Below, piece after piece: positions 43,118-54,994 of a stretch of DNA of 64,000 bases. The position numbers and the translations under genes are program-made. Origin of the DNA: Takakia lepidozioides (Eukaryota > Streptophyta > Takakiopsida > Takakiales > Takakiaceae). Where the stretch lies: assembly GCA_030704615.1 (NCBI GenBank), contig CM060734.1:22756001-22820000 (forward strand), written 5' to 3'. Each line of letters opens with the position of its first letter. Positions within the stretch are counted from its first letter, which is position 1. Below the pieces are notes generated by a model. That model saw only the letters and a list, made by a program, of their open reading frames with translations. It was not told where the DNA came from and searched no databases.

Positions 43118-44846
43118 CCTGCAGAAAACAAGAAAGTGTTATTACTATAGTGAATGGAAAGTGCTGGAATCAGCAAAATGACAAAATGATTGCCAAGCAA
43201 TACAGAGGGACTTCCTATGTGGAACTCATTGGAAATCCCCAAATGTTGGAGGCTTCTGTTTGGAAACAACTTGTTGCTGCTTCTTCGGTTTCACAAAGAC
43301 CTCCTCCGACTCGGAGGAGGAGTAGATATGACTTCAGGTTTGTTCTTGGAAGGCATGCGTTGGAGGCCATCCAGAAGAGACTTCTAGACCAGTGTATCCT
43401 CCTCGAAAGCAAAAACATGTATGTGGTTCTGGTTCGTTTCTTCGCACCTTTACATCTTCTTGGCCATGGTCTCTTCGATCGCTGCAGCAACTTTGCTCGA
43501 CTTAGCCAGGGCTTTCTCTGGTGACCGAGAAGCCCCCCAGCAGGATTCGCCTGTCTAATGCTTCATACTTTAGTTGCATCTCCTATGCATGCAGTTGCAT
43601 GTAGGCAGGTCTATGTACCAGGGGCAATGAACGAGGTGTTCCGGATGCCAGTCCTTCAAAATGTCCTCGGAGTACATGGACGAATCTCCCCTTGGCGTCC
43701 ACCATGCCAAGAAAAACGGTGGCTCTCTTGGTATGGCTCCATTAGGAAGCAGCTCAAACCGAATGTATCTGAACATGCAACAGGAGGCTCATCAGCAACC
43801 CACTAGAATAATTCCCCTGCTTGTGCCTATAACTGCACCGTTATAGTTCTTGCTAACATCAAACAGCATCCTTCCCAAGGCTACTCGCAGGCATAAGACA
43901 CAGTGGAAGCTGCAAAGTTGAGTACGGACCAACGAATGAGCCTCCCAAACGCAGCAATTACGGCACCGTTATTGCCCGAATGCAGCAACTGCATGTGTAT
44001 GGAGTGAACCCCCACCCAGGAGCGCCTTCACTCATGGGAGGGTTGAGGACGCCTGAAATCTTCCTTTCAACAAGACCGCAACCCATAGAAGAATAGCAAT
44101 TCCCAGCGGCCCGACCACCTCATCAAGGTATAACTATGCCTTTATATAGCTGCAAGAAGACATGAACATCTACCCATGAGACACAAGGACCATCTGTCGA
44201 GCGGCTTTTACTCACTCATCCCTTCGCTATCCGAGGTGGGAACTCCAAGACAGAAGAGTTGGATAACTCCAAGCACTCAGCCCGAACAGAACAATTAGTC
44301 ATGACCTACATCTAGTGTATCATGGGAGTGCTTCCTGTTTGTATTCCTTCTTGCCTTCATGTCAGTAGATTACCTTATTGTTTATATTTAAGCATCAAAT
44401 TGCTTCAGCAATCTATTGGGTTCCAATCAATCATCCATTCATTCCACAGCTTCACTCCGGTCTCTCTACACAGTGTGGGTTTGGAATATGTATCAGATTA
44501 AGATCTATTGAATATCAGGCCGAAGCCATGGTGTCTCTAATCTACTCTACGGTACATCCCTACAGCTTGCATGTATCAAGCATCAACAGATCGTCTCTCC
44601 TCCTTCACTGTGCTCTCCATTCCTCAGCTCCAGTTCGTTCTCTCCCTCCCTGAAGGTCAAGCCGTGTTGCCCGAAGTGTGTGTGTCCCAAGAAGTGTCCT
44701 CCATGTTGCTGCTCTACCTAATTTATCTACAAGTTGTTCTAACTGCCTAACTAACTAACTGTCACCCAAGAAATAAGCATGTTCCCTCTGCAGATGTCGT
44801 TCCCACACAGTCGTTCCCTGTCAATGATAACCGTTCCTTATGTACG

Positions 44847-45005
44847 CTGTGTCGGGCTGTGACTGGCTGTGTCGGACTGTGATAAACTGTGTAAGGCTAC
44901 GTAAGGCTGTGACAAACTGTGTCAGGCTGCGTAAGGCTGTGGCAAGCTGTGTCAGGCTGTGTCTAACTACATAAGACTGTGACTGACTGTATAAGCCTGT
45001 CTACC
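44847..45005 (+). repeat. GGCTGTG(A/T) microsatellite
   Basis: About 20 variants of 'actgtgt/ggctgtga' in tandem. This is the same word (GGCTGTGAC) as the leader of the gypsy element at 17.4-18.6 kb, here in sense orientation on the plus strand. Confidence 0.75.
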
Positions 45006-45146
45006 ACCCCTAAGGCCTATGCTGGTCCAAATCTATCATCCATAACTCTGCGCAAAAATTAAGGGTACCCTACAAAACCCATAAAAGTGTCTAAATCCCA
45101 GACAGCCCTCTAACATTACCCCTCCCCCTCTCAAAAAGCCGTGTCC

Positions 45147-46226
45147 TCACGGTTTACTGTTTAGGATCAGCAAACCTTTGTGAGCGAGCACCCTTCTGTC
45201 GGTGAGAGTCCTTTGGAGGGCTCTGTGTGCGAGCCCGAGCCCTGTCACTGGTTGATGGAGGCGATTGAGCACCAAATGGAAATGTTTGACCCTCCTGTGG
45301 TTGATAACGAGGTAAGCTCTCAGGCATAAGAGATCCCGTCGTTTCTTCTCTGCCATCTGTAGTGCATAGTCCTCCACCATGTCAAAAGGTTCCTCCGTAG
45401 AACCAGTAGTATCATAATCATCTTCCCCCCTGAGGTGTTTCGGTAGTTGAACCTTAAGTGGCTTCTCAGGAATTCTGCGTGGCATACAGTGTTGGCCCAC
45501 CATGTCTGGAAGCTTAAACTGTACCACTTGCATCAATCGCTTGCAAACAAAATGAGTATACTCCCTGAATTCCTTGGCCGTATAGGTTAGAGGTGTGCCA
45601 ATGACTTTGGAACAGTGTAAGTATTTCCAGGCCTCATGTCCCTTATAAAAAATATTGTCAGGGCCCAATTTTTCCTTGGTCAAGTTGGTCCAAGCCAAAT
45701 CAAACCATGAACGAAGTTGGGAATCCTTCTGCAACATGACTTTCGTATCATACAGATACATATGAGGTGGAACTGAAGGTAAGACCCAATGATCCCCAGT
45801 GGAATAACTCAGAAATCTGGACTGCATCTTCTGCTGCTCAATGTGATAACGTGCAATGAAACAAGCTGCATAGTATAATCCACATCCCATGACAATACTA
45901 GATACCTCCTTGGTCTTGGTGTAGATGTACCCATGAACAACCTAGAAGGCAATTAATTCCTTCAGCATGGTGCCTGCCTCAGACCAGTACCTTGCAAAAT
46001 GATGATCCTCAATGGGTCGATTGTTCGGAAGAACCTTAGTCCTAGTTGCCACTGGCAACCAAATGCGCATGATCTGGTAATAATGTGCCAGAGACTGTGG
46101 AGGACTAAATTCCTTCCAAGCCAAATCCATCACAATGGCAACGACGCTACCATGTGAGCCTGGCGCGTGAGCGTGTGAGCGTACGCTCACACAACGATGA
46201 CGTGGCGTGAGCCTACGCTCACGCAA
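45147..46226 (-). pseudogene. Unknown repeated-type protein gene, frameshifted
   Basis: Two frames read as one protein. 46226-45942 has MDLAWKEFSPPQSLAHYYQI, IWLPVATRTKVLPNNRPIED and HHFARYWSEAGTMLKELIAF, then stops. 45890-45147 has GCGLYYAACFIARYHIEQQK, GDHWVLPSVPPHMYLYDTKV, WFDLAWTNLTKEKLGPDNIF and YKGHEAWKYLHCSKVIGTPL; its C-terminus is probably shifted once near 45.35 kb. The first ~30 residues of the 5' frame come from the palindromic repeat at 46.14-46.26 kb. No domain was recognised. Confidence 0.4.
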
Positions 46227-46320
46227 CTAACGTGGCGCTGATGCTGACGTGGCGTGAGCTTGGTCCCGGTCATGCCACGTCACCACAAAGAAGGTGGGCC
46301 TATAACCATGGGGCCCCCAA
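46137..46320 (-). repeat. Dispersed GCTCACGCC palindromic repeat, copy 3
   Basis: It contains GTGTGAGCGTACGCTCACAC (20-bp palindrome, about 46169-46188), GGCGTGAGCCTACGCTCACG, GACGTGGCGTGAGC and CACGTCACCAC...GGGCCTATAACCATGGGG. Its reverse complement aligns word for word with 9636-9803 plus 19292-19312. Confidence 0.75.
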
Positions 46321-46371
46321 CTGCTGATATCACCACATGAAGGTGAAACGGATGAAGGGTTTCGGGCTTTC

Positions 46372-46575
46372 CTGGAGTTCAACCTTCTGTTAACATGAGC
46401 TTCATTTCCTAGAACTGAAATGAACTTTGTGTTAACACGAGGTTGTTTTCCTGGAACTAAAATCAACATCGTGTCACCACGAGGTTGATTCGGAGAACTT
46501 CATATGAACGTCGTGTCAACACGAGGTTGATTTGTAGATTTTCAAATAAACCTCGTGTTAACACGAGGTTGATTT
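46372..46575. repeat. Cluster of five GTTAAC-centred palindromes (AACCTCGTGTTAACACGAGG)
   Basis: AACCTCGTG-TTAACACGAGGTT is perfect near 46551-46571. Diverged copies lie at about 46380, 46425, 46472 and 46513, each followed by GATT or GTTTT and unrelated spacer. Spacing is about 40-48 bp. The cluster lies downstream of the MULE at 46.8 kb. Confidence 0.8.
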
Positions 46576-46774
46576 GATCATCTGTCTATCTGAAGGTAGT
46601 TTCTTGTGCTTGCTAATGAAAACAGAATGACAGACCAATGCGACAAATGCATTCACCCACGCATAGCAAAGATGTTAGACAACATACATTGAGAGACACT
46701 GGACTTGAACAGTCATTCCACTACAAGTTGTAGTCAAGGAAAACACAGATTTCGGAGTGTCAAGTGAATGCTTT

Positions 46775-49700
46775 CTATGGGCTTGTATCCCGCTGTAGAA
46801 GTATGTTGACTTTGTTGAAACTCATAGTGGCTTGGTGAATGAAGAAGTCCCGCTTTGGATCACAAACCATCCTTCTCAAGAAGACGAAGTAAAGGTGTTT
46901 GCACGGTATGAAATTCCCTCTCTTTCCCAAACTACTTGAAAGCATACCAACAAAATCAGGACAGGTACAATTTGGAAAATTGGAAACAGTGATGTCGTAT
47001 GTCTTGTCCTGCAGCGCAGATGCGGATGAGATCATGGTGAAGACCCGACCATACCTTGGATCAGGCACTTCCATTGTTCCCGCAACACGAGCGTGAAGCA
47101 TTCTCGCGGACTCGATTTTGCCATAGTGTTTTGCGGTTGGAGGGAATCGTCGAACCAGCTTCCCATTCCGTCTGGTTGGCCACAAGTGAGCGTCAGGCGG
47201 AGGTACCCGTGAACCGCTTGTACTTGAAGCACCTTCACGTGTAATGGAATGTCTGGCTAGGGAGAAACCCGCCTCTTCCAGCATTGCGATCTCTTGGTGA
47301 GTGAGACCTGTGCCCATCTTCACAGGCCACACGGTTGGTGGAGTAGGCTTCCTCACCACGGAGGGCCTCACTGTCCCACGTACACATCTCCCGCAATCGT
47401 CAGCGCAAAACCAAAACTTGTGGTTCTTTGCCTCTCCTTGGCCGTAAGGGAAAAACAAACCAGTGAATGTAGGAGCTGCAGTGCGTTCTTTCCCTCTGGA
47501 TATTAATGATGTACATTTTTCATGATTGGTGGCCCTAATCGCCGCGCATTTCACACTCGATCCAGCACTTGTGCGTTCTATATGTCAAACCTCGTCCAAG
47601 CACATGGACTCTATTACATGCCGCACCACGTTTTGGTCTTCAACCATTGCAGTGACAGTGCTTGATGCAGGGGTCCGGTCTGGGGCAGAATGGCCCTCAC
47701 CTGTGGATATTCCGCAATTCCATCTCTGATCCAAGGGAACACGTGGCGTCGAGAAGTTGACCCTGTCCGCCCTATGGGAGTCTGCATCCGATCCGGGAGG
47801 GGTATCCAATTTCCGTTTGCAAGACCCGAATCTCTCTTCACCTTCCAAATGAGGAACTCTTCCCACGAGAGGGCTGCCATCTGCACATATGCTCACTGCC
47901 CGCGCTATTTTGCTGGGATCCCCCAATCTTCTGGCTGCCTGCAACATCAACTCGCTCCTGTCCGGGCCTTTGCCTCCAAGGCCACCCCTCAAGAATGACC
48001 TGTATCTGGTTTGCTGCTGCAGAGTACGGATAAGGTCATCAGCTGTAGCCGCATACAAATCTCTTCCCTTTTTGTTGGATTGCTGCAACCAGGCATTGTG
48101 CACTGTCTCCGCTAGATTGCAAGACGGCATGTCCGCCATCTCCTCAATGGACATATGCTGCCAAGGCAAAAAAACACAAAGCCGATATTAGGATGGGACC
48201 CTGAAAGATATATCCGAAGCACCCAAAGGAAGGTGAATGCAAACCGCTCATCGTTGTCATGGCCGCTCCCCACTGCCGGTAACGGAAGTGCCAAAATGCG
48301 AACCAGTCTTCCAGTGCCCTCATGCTGTCCTCCGATGCCGCTCCAGATGAGTACCACCAGGCACGAATTGTCTGGAACAATGTATTCGCTTCCCCCATAG
48401 TTTTGGCGTCTTTGTATTATTTGCACAGTTGACGATGCATACTCTGCATATCTGGCTTGATGTCTGCCTTTGTGTGTTTATCCAGGGATTGTGTCCAATG
48501 AAAAAGACACGTACGTTCTCTTCCAGGCATTGGCACTTTTGGATCTCCCGTCCCGAATACAATGCGGACAGCGTTGAAGTTAGCTTGAGCATTGTCGGCC
48601 ATGAAACCAACAAAATTGGGAGATGGGAGACCATTGGAGGCCATAACACGAATGAGAGCTTCCCACATGAGCTGCTGTGAATCTGTGTCCTCTGACTGCA
48701 TATCACACACTACAATTGTCATGACACGCTGGTACACAGGGTCGTAAACATGACATGCCATTGTGGTCCAGTCTTTAACCCTCTTGACGTGATCGAACAT
48801 AAAGAAGCAGTTGCCTAGATCGCCACCCTTCTGCATACGTTTAACCAGGCTGACTCCGCTGCCCTCACCTTTTGTGGACATTTTGAACATGAACACTTTC
48901 CTGGCTCCTTGCCCCGGGAATACGTTGTCTTGGATGTAGTCGTACATGCTCCTTCTCTTCAAATCCATAATATTGTCCATATAACCTTGGCTCCCAGAGC
49001 CCATTCTTAAAGCGTTCACCTGATTCCTAATGTTTGGAGAAGTCAAAGTCGAGAAATGGTCCATAACAGTGTCCAAAGCTGGTCCCTCCAATTTTCCTCC
49101 AACCGAATCCGATGCACACAAAATACGGCTTTCCAGAAAGGACTTGCTCGCCCCCATGGCAATTGCAGATGTGGTTCCAGTTGGATTGGTATCCAACTCT
49201 TGCCTTATCAGACGCGAGACTGTCTCAACGCTCTCCCTGTAATCCCCCTTGGACACAGGGTGGTTGTGAAAACCGAAATGGACTCTCGTCAGGGTTTTGA
49301 ATCGATGCACCACATAGTACATTCTGGCGCCACACATTGCAAGCCAGCAAGGCGGTACCCTACAAAACTTGCACACAAAAGTGTTAATGTATGGAGGTGT
49401 CACACCAGGCTTGAATGGATTCTCACTGATACCATCCCATTCGCTTTGGTTTTGCACACCCGACAATGCGAAGTGTCTGCATTTCATGTTATCGCATTTC
49501 AGGTGCCCATTACAGACTATTCGCCTGAATATGAGGTTGTCGTGGTTGTGAATATTGGAGGTTTTTGTGCGGCACCAAGGGTGCCCATCGTGCTTTTTGT
49601 CCATTCCTTCCATGAGACTGGAAATGCCCCCAACGCGACCAGGAGGAGGCAGCTCAAAAACAATATTACCATCAAAAGATTCCGGCAAGAATGCCACCCT

Positions 49701-50594
49701 CTGAACATTGAAAGTGCTCCAGTCAATCCCCCTCAACTCACTCTTGAATCCCGCCATCCCACCCATGGCTTTCAGTTTAGGAATGACACTAGTGATCTCC
49801 TCCACATCTGCTTCCTGATGTGGACATGGCTGATCCACGGGCGGTATTTCACAGGTGTCATCGGAGGATGAGTCCGAAAGCTCAACTACAGTGTTAACGG
49901 TACTTGACTCCTTCTTGACAACCACGGGTGTTTTCTCCTGGGCCACTGATGTTGTCGTGCCAGGAGTAACGAATGATCCTGCAGACTGTCTCCGAGGAGC
50001 ACTAAGCACCCTGTATCTGCCTGGAGTCACTCTCCATTGTGTGGTTGGTGCAGTATGCGAAGGTTTCTGGAACGCGTACTTGAGCAGTTTTCCATTGGCA
50101 TCGTACACTTCCTTTTCAAGGAATAGAGTTCCATTTTCCAACCAAAACTGCGTTGCGAGCACATGTTCATGCACCACCGCAAAACCGTCATCTTCCACCT
50201 CGTAAGAAAAGGGGACAGGGTGGTCCTCACTGAAGAAGTCCGCGTCAAGGGAGCCCATGGACTGGGAGGCCATCTGTCAATGTTGCTTCAAAACAAACAG
50301 TTCACAGTCCGACGTTGCTTCTGATTGCAGGTTGTACTAGAGCGGAGTTTTTTGGCTGTATAGATGACGTCCTTACACACAGTTGCAGGTGTCACACCGG
50401 CTTGCAGGTCTCCTAATGCGGTTCGGCACATCGTAGAAATGTGTCCCCATGCGAACCAAGTGGACGGTCGCAGAGTGCCCAAATGCGGAGTGGATAATGT
50501 CAGCCCTAATCAAAGAATGCAACTGTTTTCTCAAAGGTGCCCCACCAGTGCATTGGACAACCAACTCAGCAAGATTCACTGACAGAGCCGCCAT
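46775..50594 (-). pseudogene. Near-complete MULE transposase gene with SIM, zinc region, DDE core and SWIM finger
   Basis: The main frame (50273-48417, 618 codons) has a SUMO-interaction-like VVELSDSSSDD (129-139) and a zinc region (CNGHLKCDNMKCRH; CKFC; HNHP near 336-339). FMFDHVKRVKDW (D494) and FVGFMADNAQANF (D560) are the presumed catalytic Asps, followed by RTCLFHW (CxxH). An in-frame TAA (48417-48419) is followed in register by RAWWYSSGA...FRYRQWGAAM. An intron of about 80-90 bp (acceptor near 48166) leads to CNLAETVHNAW with the presumed Glu. After an in-frame TGA (47585-47587) the frame runs to a SWIM finger, CTCPDFVG...FIPCKHLYF. A possible 5' exon (50594-50377, ending CDTCNC at GTGTAA) could precede. 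Two nonsense codons disable it. Confidence 0.85.
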
Positions 50595-50751
50595 TTGCCT
50601 GTCATGTCAGAGATTCCAGATGAGATGCCCATTTCCATTCATTTTAACGGCACCTGCACCGCTGTACAACTGTACATACTTCACATTCTTCTGAAACATC
50701 CCTAAAGCTATTACTCATCAATGAACTTTTTTGGATGAGAGGTGGACCTGA

Positions 50752-53503
50752 ATGAATTTCGAGACGGTGACCATATCCCGAGGGAGAAGAAAACGTCGAA
50801 GAACCCTTTACTTCACATCAAACAAGCAAAGGGTACGCGCTAAGGAGAGAATGAGGAAGGCAAGACGGGAACTTATAATGGGAGAGGAAACCTCCGGCGG
50901 AGATGAGGACGAACGCCAAAACCCGATTCTGCAACCACTGTTTGGAGAGGAAGGTCTTCAAGTGATCCCGGAGGCGGCCGAAGAGCAACCTCCAATTGAA
51001 AGGGGGAAGGACGAGGAAGTCAGCTGGGCTCGGGAGGAAGCACTGCGAGTGGAGAACCAGGTCTTGAGAGAGCAGGGAGGAGAGATGGACACAGAGACCA
51101 TAATGTCTGTCATTGTTTCGCACCACCGGGACCCCTTTGGAAGTATGCTGCCTCCAAACCCCATGGAAAATTTGAATGCCTCAGGAGCATCATCAAGTGC
51201 AAAGAAGAAACCGGAGGTGACTATCAACCCGCTTTATCCTTTTTTTTGTCTGTTCCATGCTCATCAGAGAGGTCGACATCAACCTTGCGTCAACACAAGG
51301 TTGATGTCGACCTCTACAGTGTATGTTCTGGGCATGAAACGAGTGCAGATGCTGCACTCGAATCAACCTTGCGTTGACGCGAGGTTGATTCGTGTGCCTT
51401 TTCTATTCAATCCCACAAACCCTAAACGCCTGGCAGCCATGGAACTGTTGAATGCTCCCGGTGCATATACAGTGCCAAGAAGAAACCATAAGTTGCAATG
51501 TGCCTTTCCATGTGATTTTTTTGTTTGTTGAACACCAATCTGAGAGCTCCACAGCAACCTTGCTTCAACGCAAGGTTGATGTCGACCTCCAAAGTGTTTG
51601 TTTATGAAGGTGACATGAAGCAGATTCAGCACTCGAATCAACCTTGCGTTGATGCGAGGCTGATTCTGATGCCACTCTCTGCATCTGAAGTCTCGCACCA
51701 GGAAACGCAAAGTAGGGAAAGTCGATTATCTGAAGCCACCAAAAGAACCCTGCGTCAACGCAAAGCATTTAGTTGGTTCAATGTACTGTTGCGGTATGCA
51801 TTTCAGACTAAGCTGCATCCCCATCAATCAACCTTGCGTCAACGCAAGGTAGATCCATGGGAGCTCAATCTGTCACTCACAGAGATATTCATTCTGTGTA
51901 GAGGAAAAGAAAAAGGAAATCTGTGGGGGGAGATGCGGAAGTGGCAGAAGGTAATGGTGAGGAGGAGTCATTTGAGGGACACTATGAAGACAAGGCCGAG
52001 GAGGTTATGGGTGGGCAGAAAGTGAACTCCTCGAAGGTGATTCTGTCAATGGAGGTTCCCGGCGGAAACCTGGTTATCCCACTATGCAGGATGATCTCCA
52101 TGCCCGCAGTTCGACCCGTATTGAGGAACGACATCACGAAGTTGAAGAACGATTTTGTTCACGGCTATGTCAAGGGATCTGCTGTGTTCTATGTATCCAC
52201 TGTGAACACGAAAGGAGAGGAGTGTCCTGTAACAGAGGAGATAGAGCAAAGTTGGGATGCATGCTGGCGGGATGTAAACAGGGAGTTTGAGTTCAAGCTG
52301 TCCAAAAAGGCCTCCACAAAAGCGTTTATGGGAAAGATGTTTTTTGTCTGGGATGGGAACCATAGACTGCTTGCCTGGATGGATTACATTTCAAGCTTGC
52401 ACTCGGACGAGTTCGAATGGCATTGGAGCGTGGTTTCCATGGTACTCGACCACAAAGGACGTGTCACACAGCTCTTGACAGCCATACACGACATAAACAA
52501 GTAAGTTACCAACATTGTTCCCGTTCCGATCTGCATTTGCACAATTAGAAATCATCTTATGAGTTGAAGGTTTTTCCAAGTCCAATGAAACCTCCCATGT
52601 GACGACAAATCTCTGCCACATTCTATTCCGTATCCAGAAGATAGGGCTGATGCCACTGGAGTCATTCACGAACGTGCTTAGTCCTCAACAGATGAAGAGG
52701 TGTGCTGAAAAGAAGACAAGCACATGGTACAGCCTGACAATGAAGGCTTTTCTTGACTACATGTACACGGTAAGCTTCTTGATATCTGTCTGATTGTTGT
52801 TACTGCAAATTTTATCAAGAAACGGCAGTGTTTGATTCTTTCTCCCTGTAATGTATGCAGCAAGAAATAGCAGAAACTGGTTTGAAGGCGAAAGCAGAGT
52901 ATTATGCTTCCCACATAGAAGAGCAGAAGTCTGCTACTGGGCTTGAGGACATAATGAAATTCGAGATGAACAATCAAAGGAAGAACCTCATGAGTGCGTT
53001 CGACAAACAAATCCGCATAGCAGATCCAAGTCTTGGCACGGAATTTCTGGAACAGGTGAAAGCACATTATGACAAGTATGGCTCAAAGCCAAAGATGACC
53101 CAAGAGAAACTGCATCGCCTCTCCATTTCAATGGTGGACAATGCAACCAAAATCAGGTGGTTGGAGATCTGGAATTCCGATCCACTTGTGAGAGACACCA
53201 ACATGTTCCCATCTCCTAAGAGGGACTCGAAGACACAAGCAATAAAAGTTGTTAGCGACCACACATTCGACCAGTGGCTACACAAAGCAACCTTTTGGAG
53301 CCAGGTAAAGTTTCTACAAAACCATTTTCAAATGCTTGTGCTACTCCGTGCTCTCTCCACAATTCTTATGATCTTTCTTGCTGCAGTTGGAAAAACGAGC
53401 GGTGGCTGCACTTGGGGAGTCAATGGCAGACTACAAAATCCAGATGTCTTGCCCCCGGATCACACTGGAGGCCTATATCAGGAGATGGAAGCTCGCTGTC
53501 TGA
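50752..53503 (+). CDS. Spliced gene with a WDGNHR-containing domain, unknown function
   Basis: Exon 1 (50752-51216) is basic (SRGRRKRRRTLYF) then acidic, ending KKKPE at GTGACT. Intron 1 (to TGTGTAG near 51903) holds a palindrome cluster. Exon 2 (about 51904-52500) begins with the basic RKRKRKSVGG and contains KKASTKAFMGKMFFVWDGNH then RLLAWMDYISSLHSDEFEWH; the DGNHR motif recalls ParB/Srx-like nucleotide-binding folds. Donor GTAAGT is at 52501; the next acceptor is unclear. Exon 3 ends at 52769. Intron 52770-52860 is phase 0, exon 4 runs 52861-53304, and intron 53305-53386 is phase 0. The last exon ends RITLEAYIRRWKLAV at TGA 53501. Helical KSATGLEDIMKFEMNNQRK segments suggest a structured scaffold. 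Transposon domestication or capture is possible. Confidence 0.5.
51263..51860. repeat. Intronic cluster of CAACCTTGCGT(C/T)(A/G)ACGCAAGGTTG palindromes
   Basis: At least six copies, at about 51279, 51361, 51556, 51639, 51749 and 51828. Arms are CAACCTTGCG or TCAACCTTGCG with centres TCAA, TTGA or TTCAA. The second and fourth copies share a GCACTCG lead, and the first and third share a GATGTCGACCTC tail. The whole cluster lies in intron 1 of the gene at 50752-53503. Confidence 0.85.
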
Positions 53504-53937
53504 AACAACTGTTTTTTCAGGGAGTTTGAGAGAAGAAAAGGAATGTGGGATCTGATTGAAGCTGGAGCAAGAACATTGGCTCCCATTGCGAAGCGTATTC
53601 TTGCTCAAGTGTGCTCTGCCTCATCTTGCGAACGCAACTGGAGCAGTTACTCATTTGTTCACAACAAGATTCGCAACAGGTTGAATCCCGCGAGGGCTGA
53701 CAAATTGGTGTATGTGTATACCAATTGCCGACTGCTACGTGAGAGGGCAACGGATGATGCTGCAGTATGGTATGAGAGGAATTTGCATTCCGAAGACTCT
53801 GCTTCTGAGGCTGATTCGATGAGTGACGATACTGAGCCTCAGAGAGAATCATCTCAGAGGGAGATATCTGTCTCCGATAGTGAAGATGGATCCGATGATG
53901 CTCCCGAAAATGCTCCCGTTTACATTCACAGAGGATG
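53504..53937 (+). pseudogene. hAT transposase C-terminal dimerisation domain
   Basis: In register with the preceding TGA, the frame gives EFERRKGMWDLIEAGARTLA, then PIAKRILAQVCSASSCERNW and SSYSFVHNKIRNRLNPARAD, then KLVYVYTNCRLLRER. This is the hallmark hAT C-terminal (Dimer_Tnp_hAT) region: cSaascERnWS...ihskkRNrL...kLvyv. An acidic Ser-rich tail follows to TGA at about 53938. No hAT catalytic domain was found upstream, where the unrelated spliced gene lies. Either that gene is itself a divergent hAT transposase or the tail was fused by rearrangement. 53.94-54.99 kb holds no gene I can support. Confidence 0.8.
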
Positions 53938-54994
53938 ATGCTTATATCCAGCCGACCTTTGATGACCTTCTTGAAGAAGTGCGTATCACAGATGAAGGTG
54001 AAGCTGCAATTGTGTCATCCCCAGAACATGGTCCTCAAAATGAAGTTGGGGTCGACCCTCGCCCCCCATTACACGCTGAAGCCACCGGTAGTGCCCCAAC
54101 GGAGCTTAGGGGTGATGTACTGCCAGGACCAATCGACGTACGCAACCATATTCATACAAACGATGGTGTCGAGCCAATTGTACAGTCGACGGGACGAGAT
54201 CATGCCTCACCGATATGACCAGCTCCACCACAATGCCAAAACCGATCTAGCTCCTCATCAACACAGCGGGCATTAAGAAGCAACAGGGTTGATCTGTTTT
54301 CCACACACATGCATCATTCTGCTGCATTGGACCGGACAGAAGTTGAAGCCTCGGATAATGACAACCTGCCACTACAATTCCACCTTAACCGATACCTCCT
54401 TCGAAACCACCTTCGATTGCGACCCAAGTCCATAAACGACAGAGAACAGTCCAACCTTTTGTAAGCGATTGGCCCACAAACAGGCCAGATACCGTGGATG
54501 GTATTCAAGACCGGAGCGGGAGTCGACCTCAGTGAGAACTAAATGTGGTTCGAGGTCGCTTGCAGATTCAAAGGCTTGGACATATGAGGTCGGATAGGGA
54601 GGACGATTCCAGCACTGATCATGGCAACGGTGGTGAAGTCGAGGGTGACCCGGATTTTCAACCCATCGGAGCATTAGGATTAGGATCTTCTTCGTCCCGT
54701 CGTCGAAGCGGTAGAAGGAATTGAAGCAAAACAGCTGTAGGCATGCATCAGCACTTTTTAGTGGACATGTTTATATTTCTGTACTGAAGTAATACCAATG
54801 TGATCATTGTCACTATGAGTATTTGTATTGCTGTTGTGTATGTGTTGGAAAAAAAAAAATGTTGCCCACGTGTATACCAGCCAAAATGTCGGCCAAAGGC
54901 ACCGTCACTTGCTCATGTTTGTGTTCGGTGATTTGCTTGTGGAATGGAGAACAATTCTGCCATGCTTCCAACTGTGCATTCATTTTTATTTAAA

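Noticed and set aside
43150-43846. Plus-strand frames near 43.2-43.8 kb
   Set aside because: No motif, no splice context, and both strands are similarly open.
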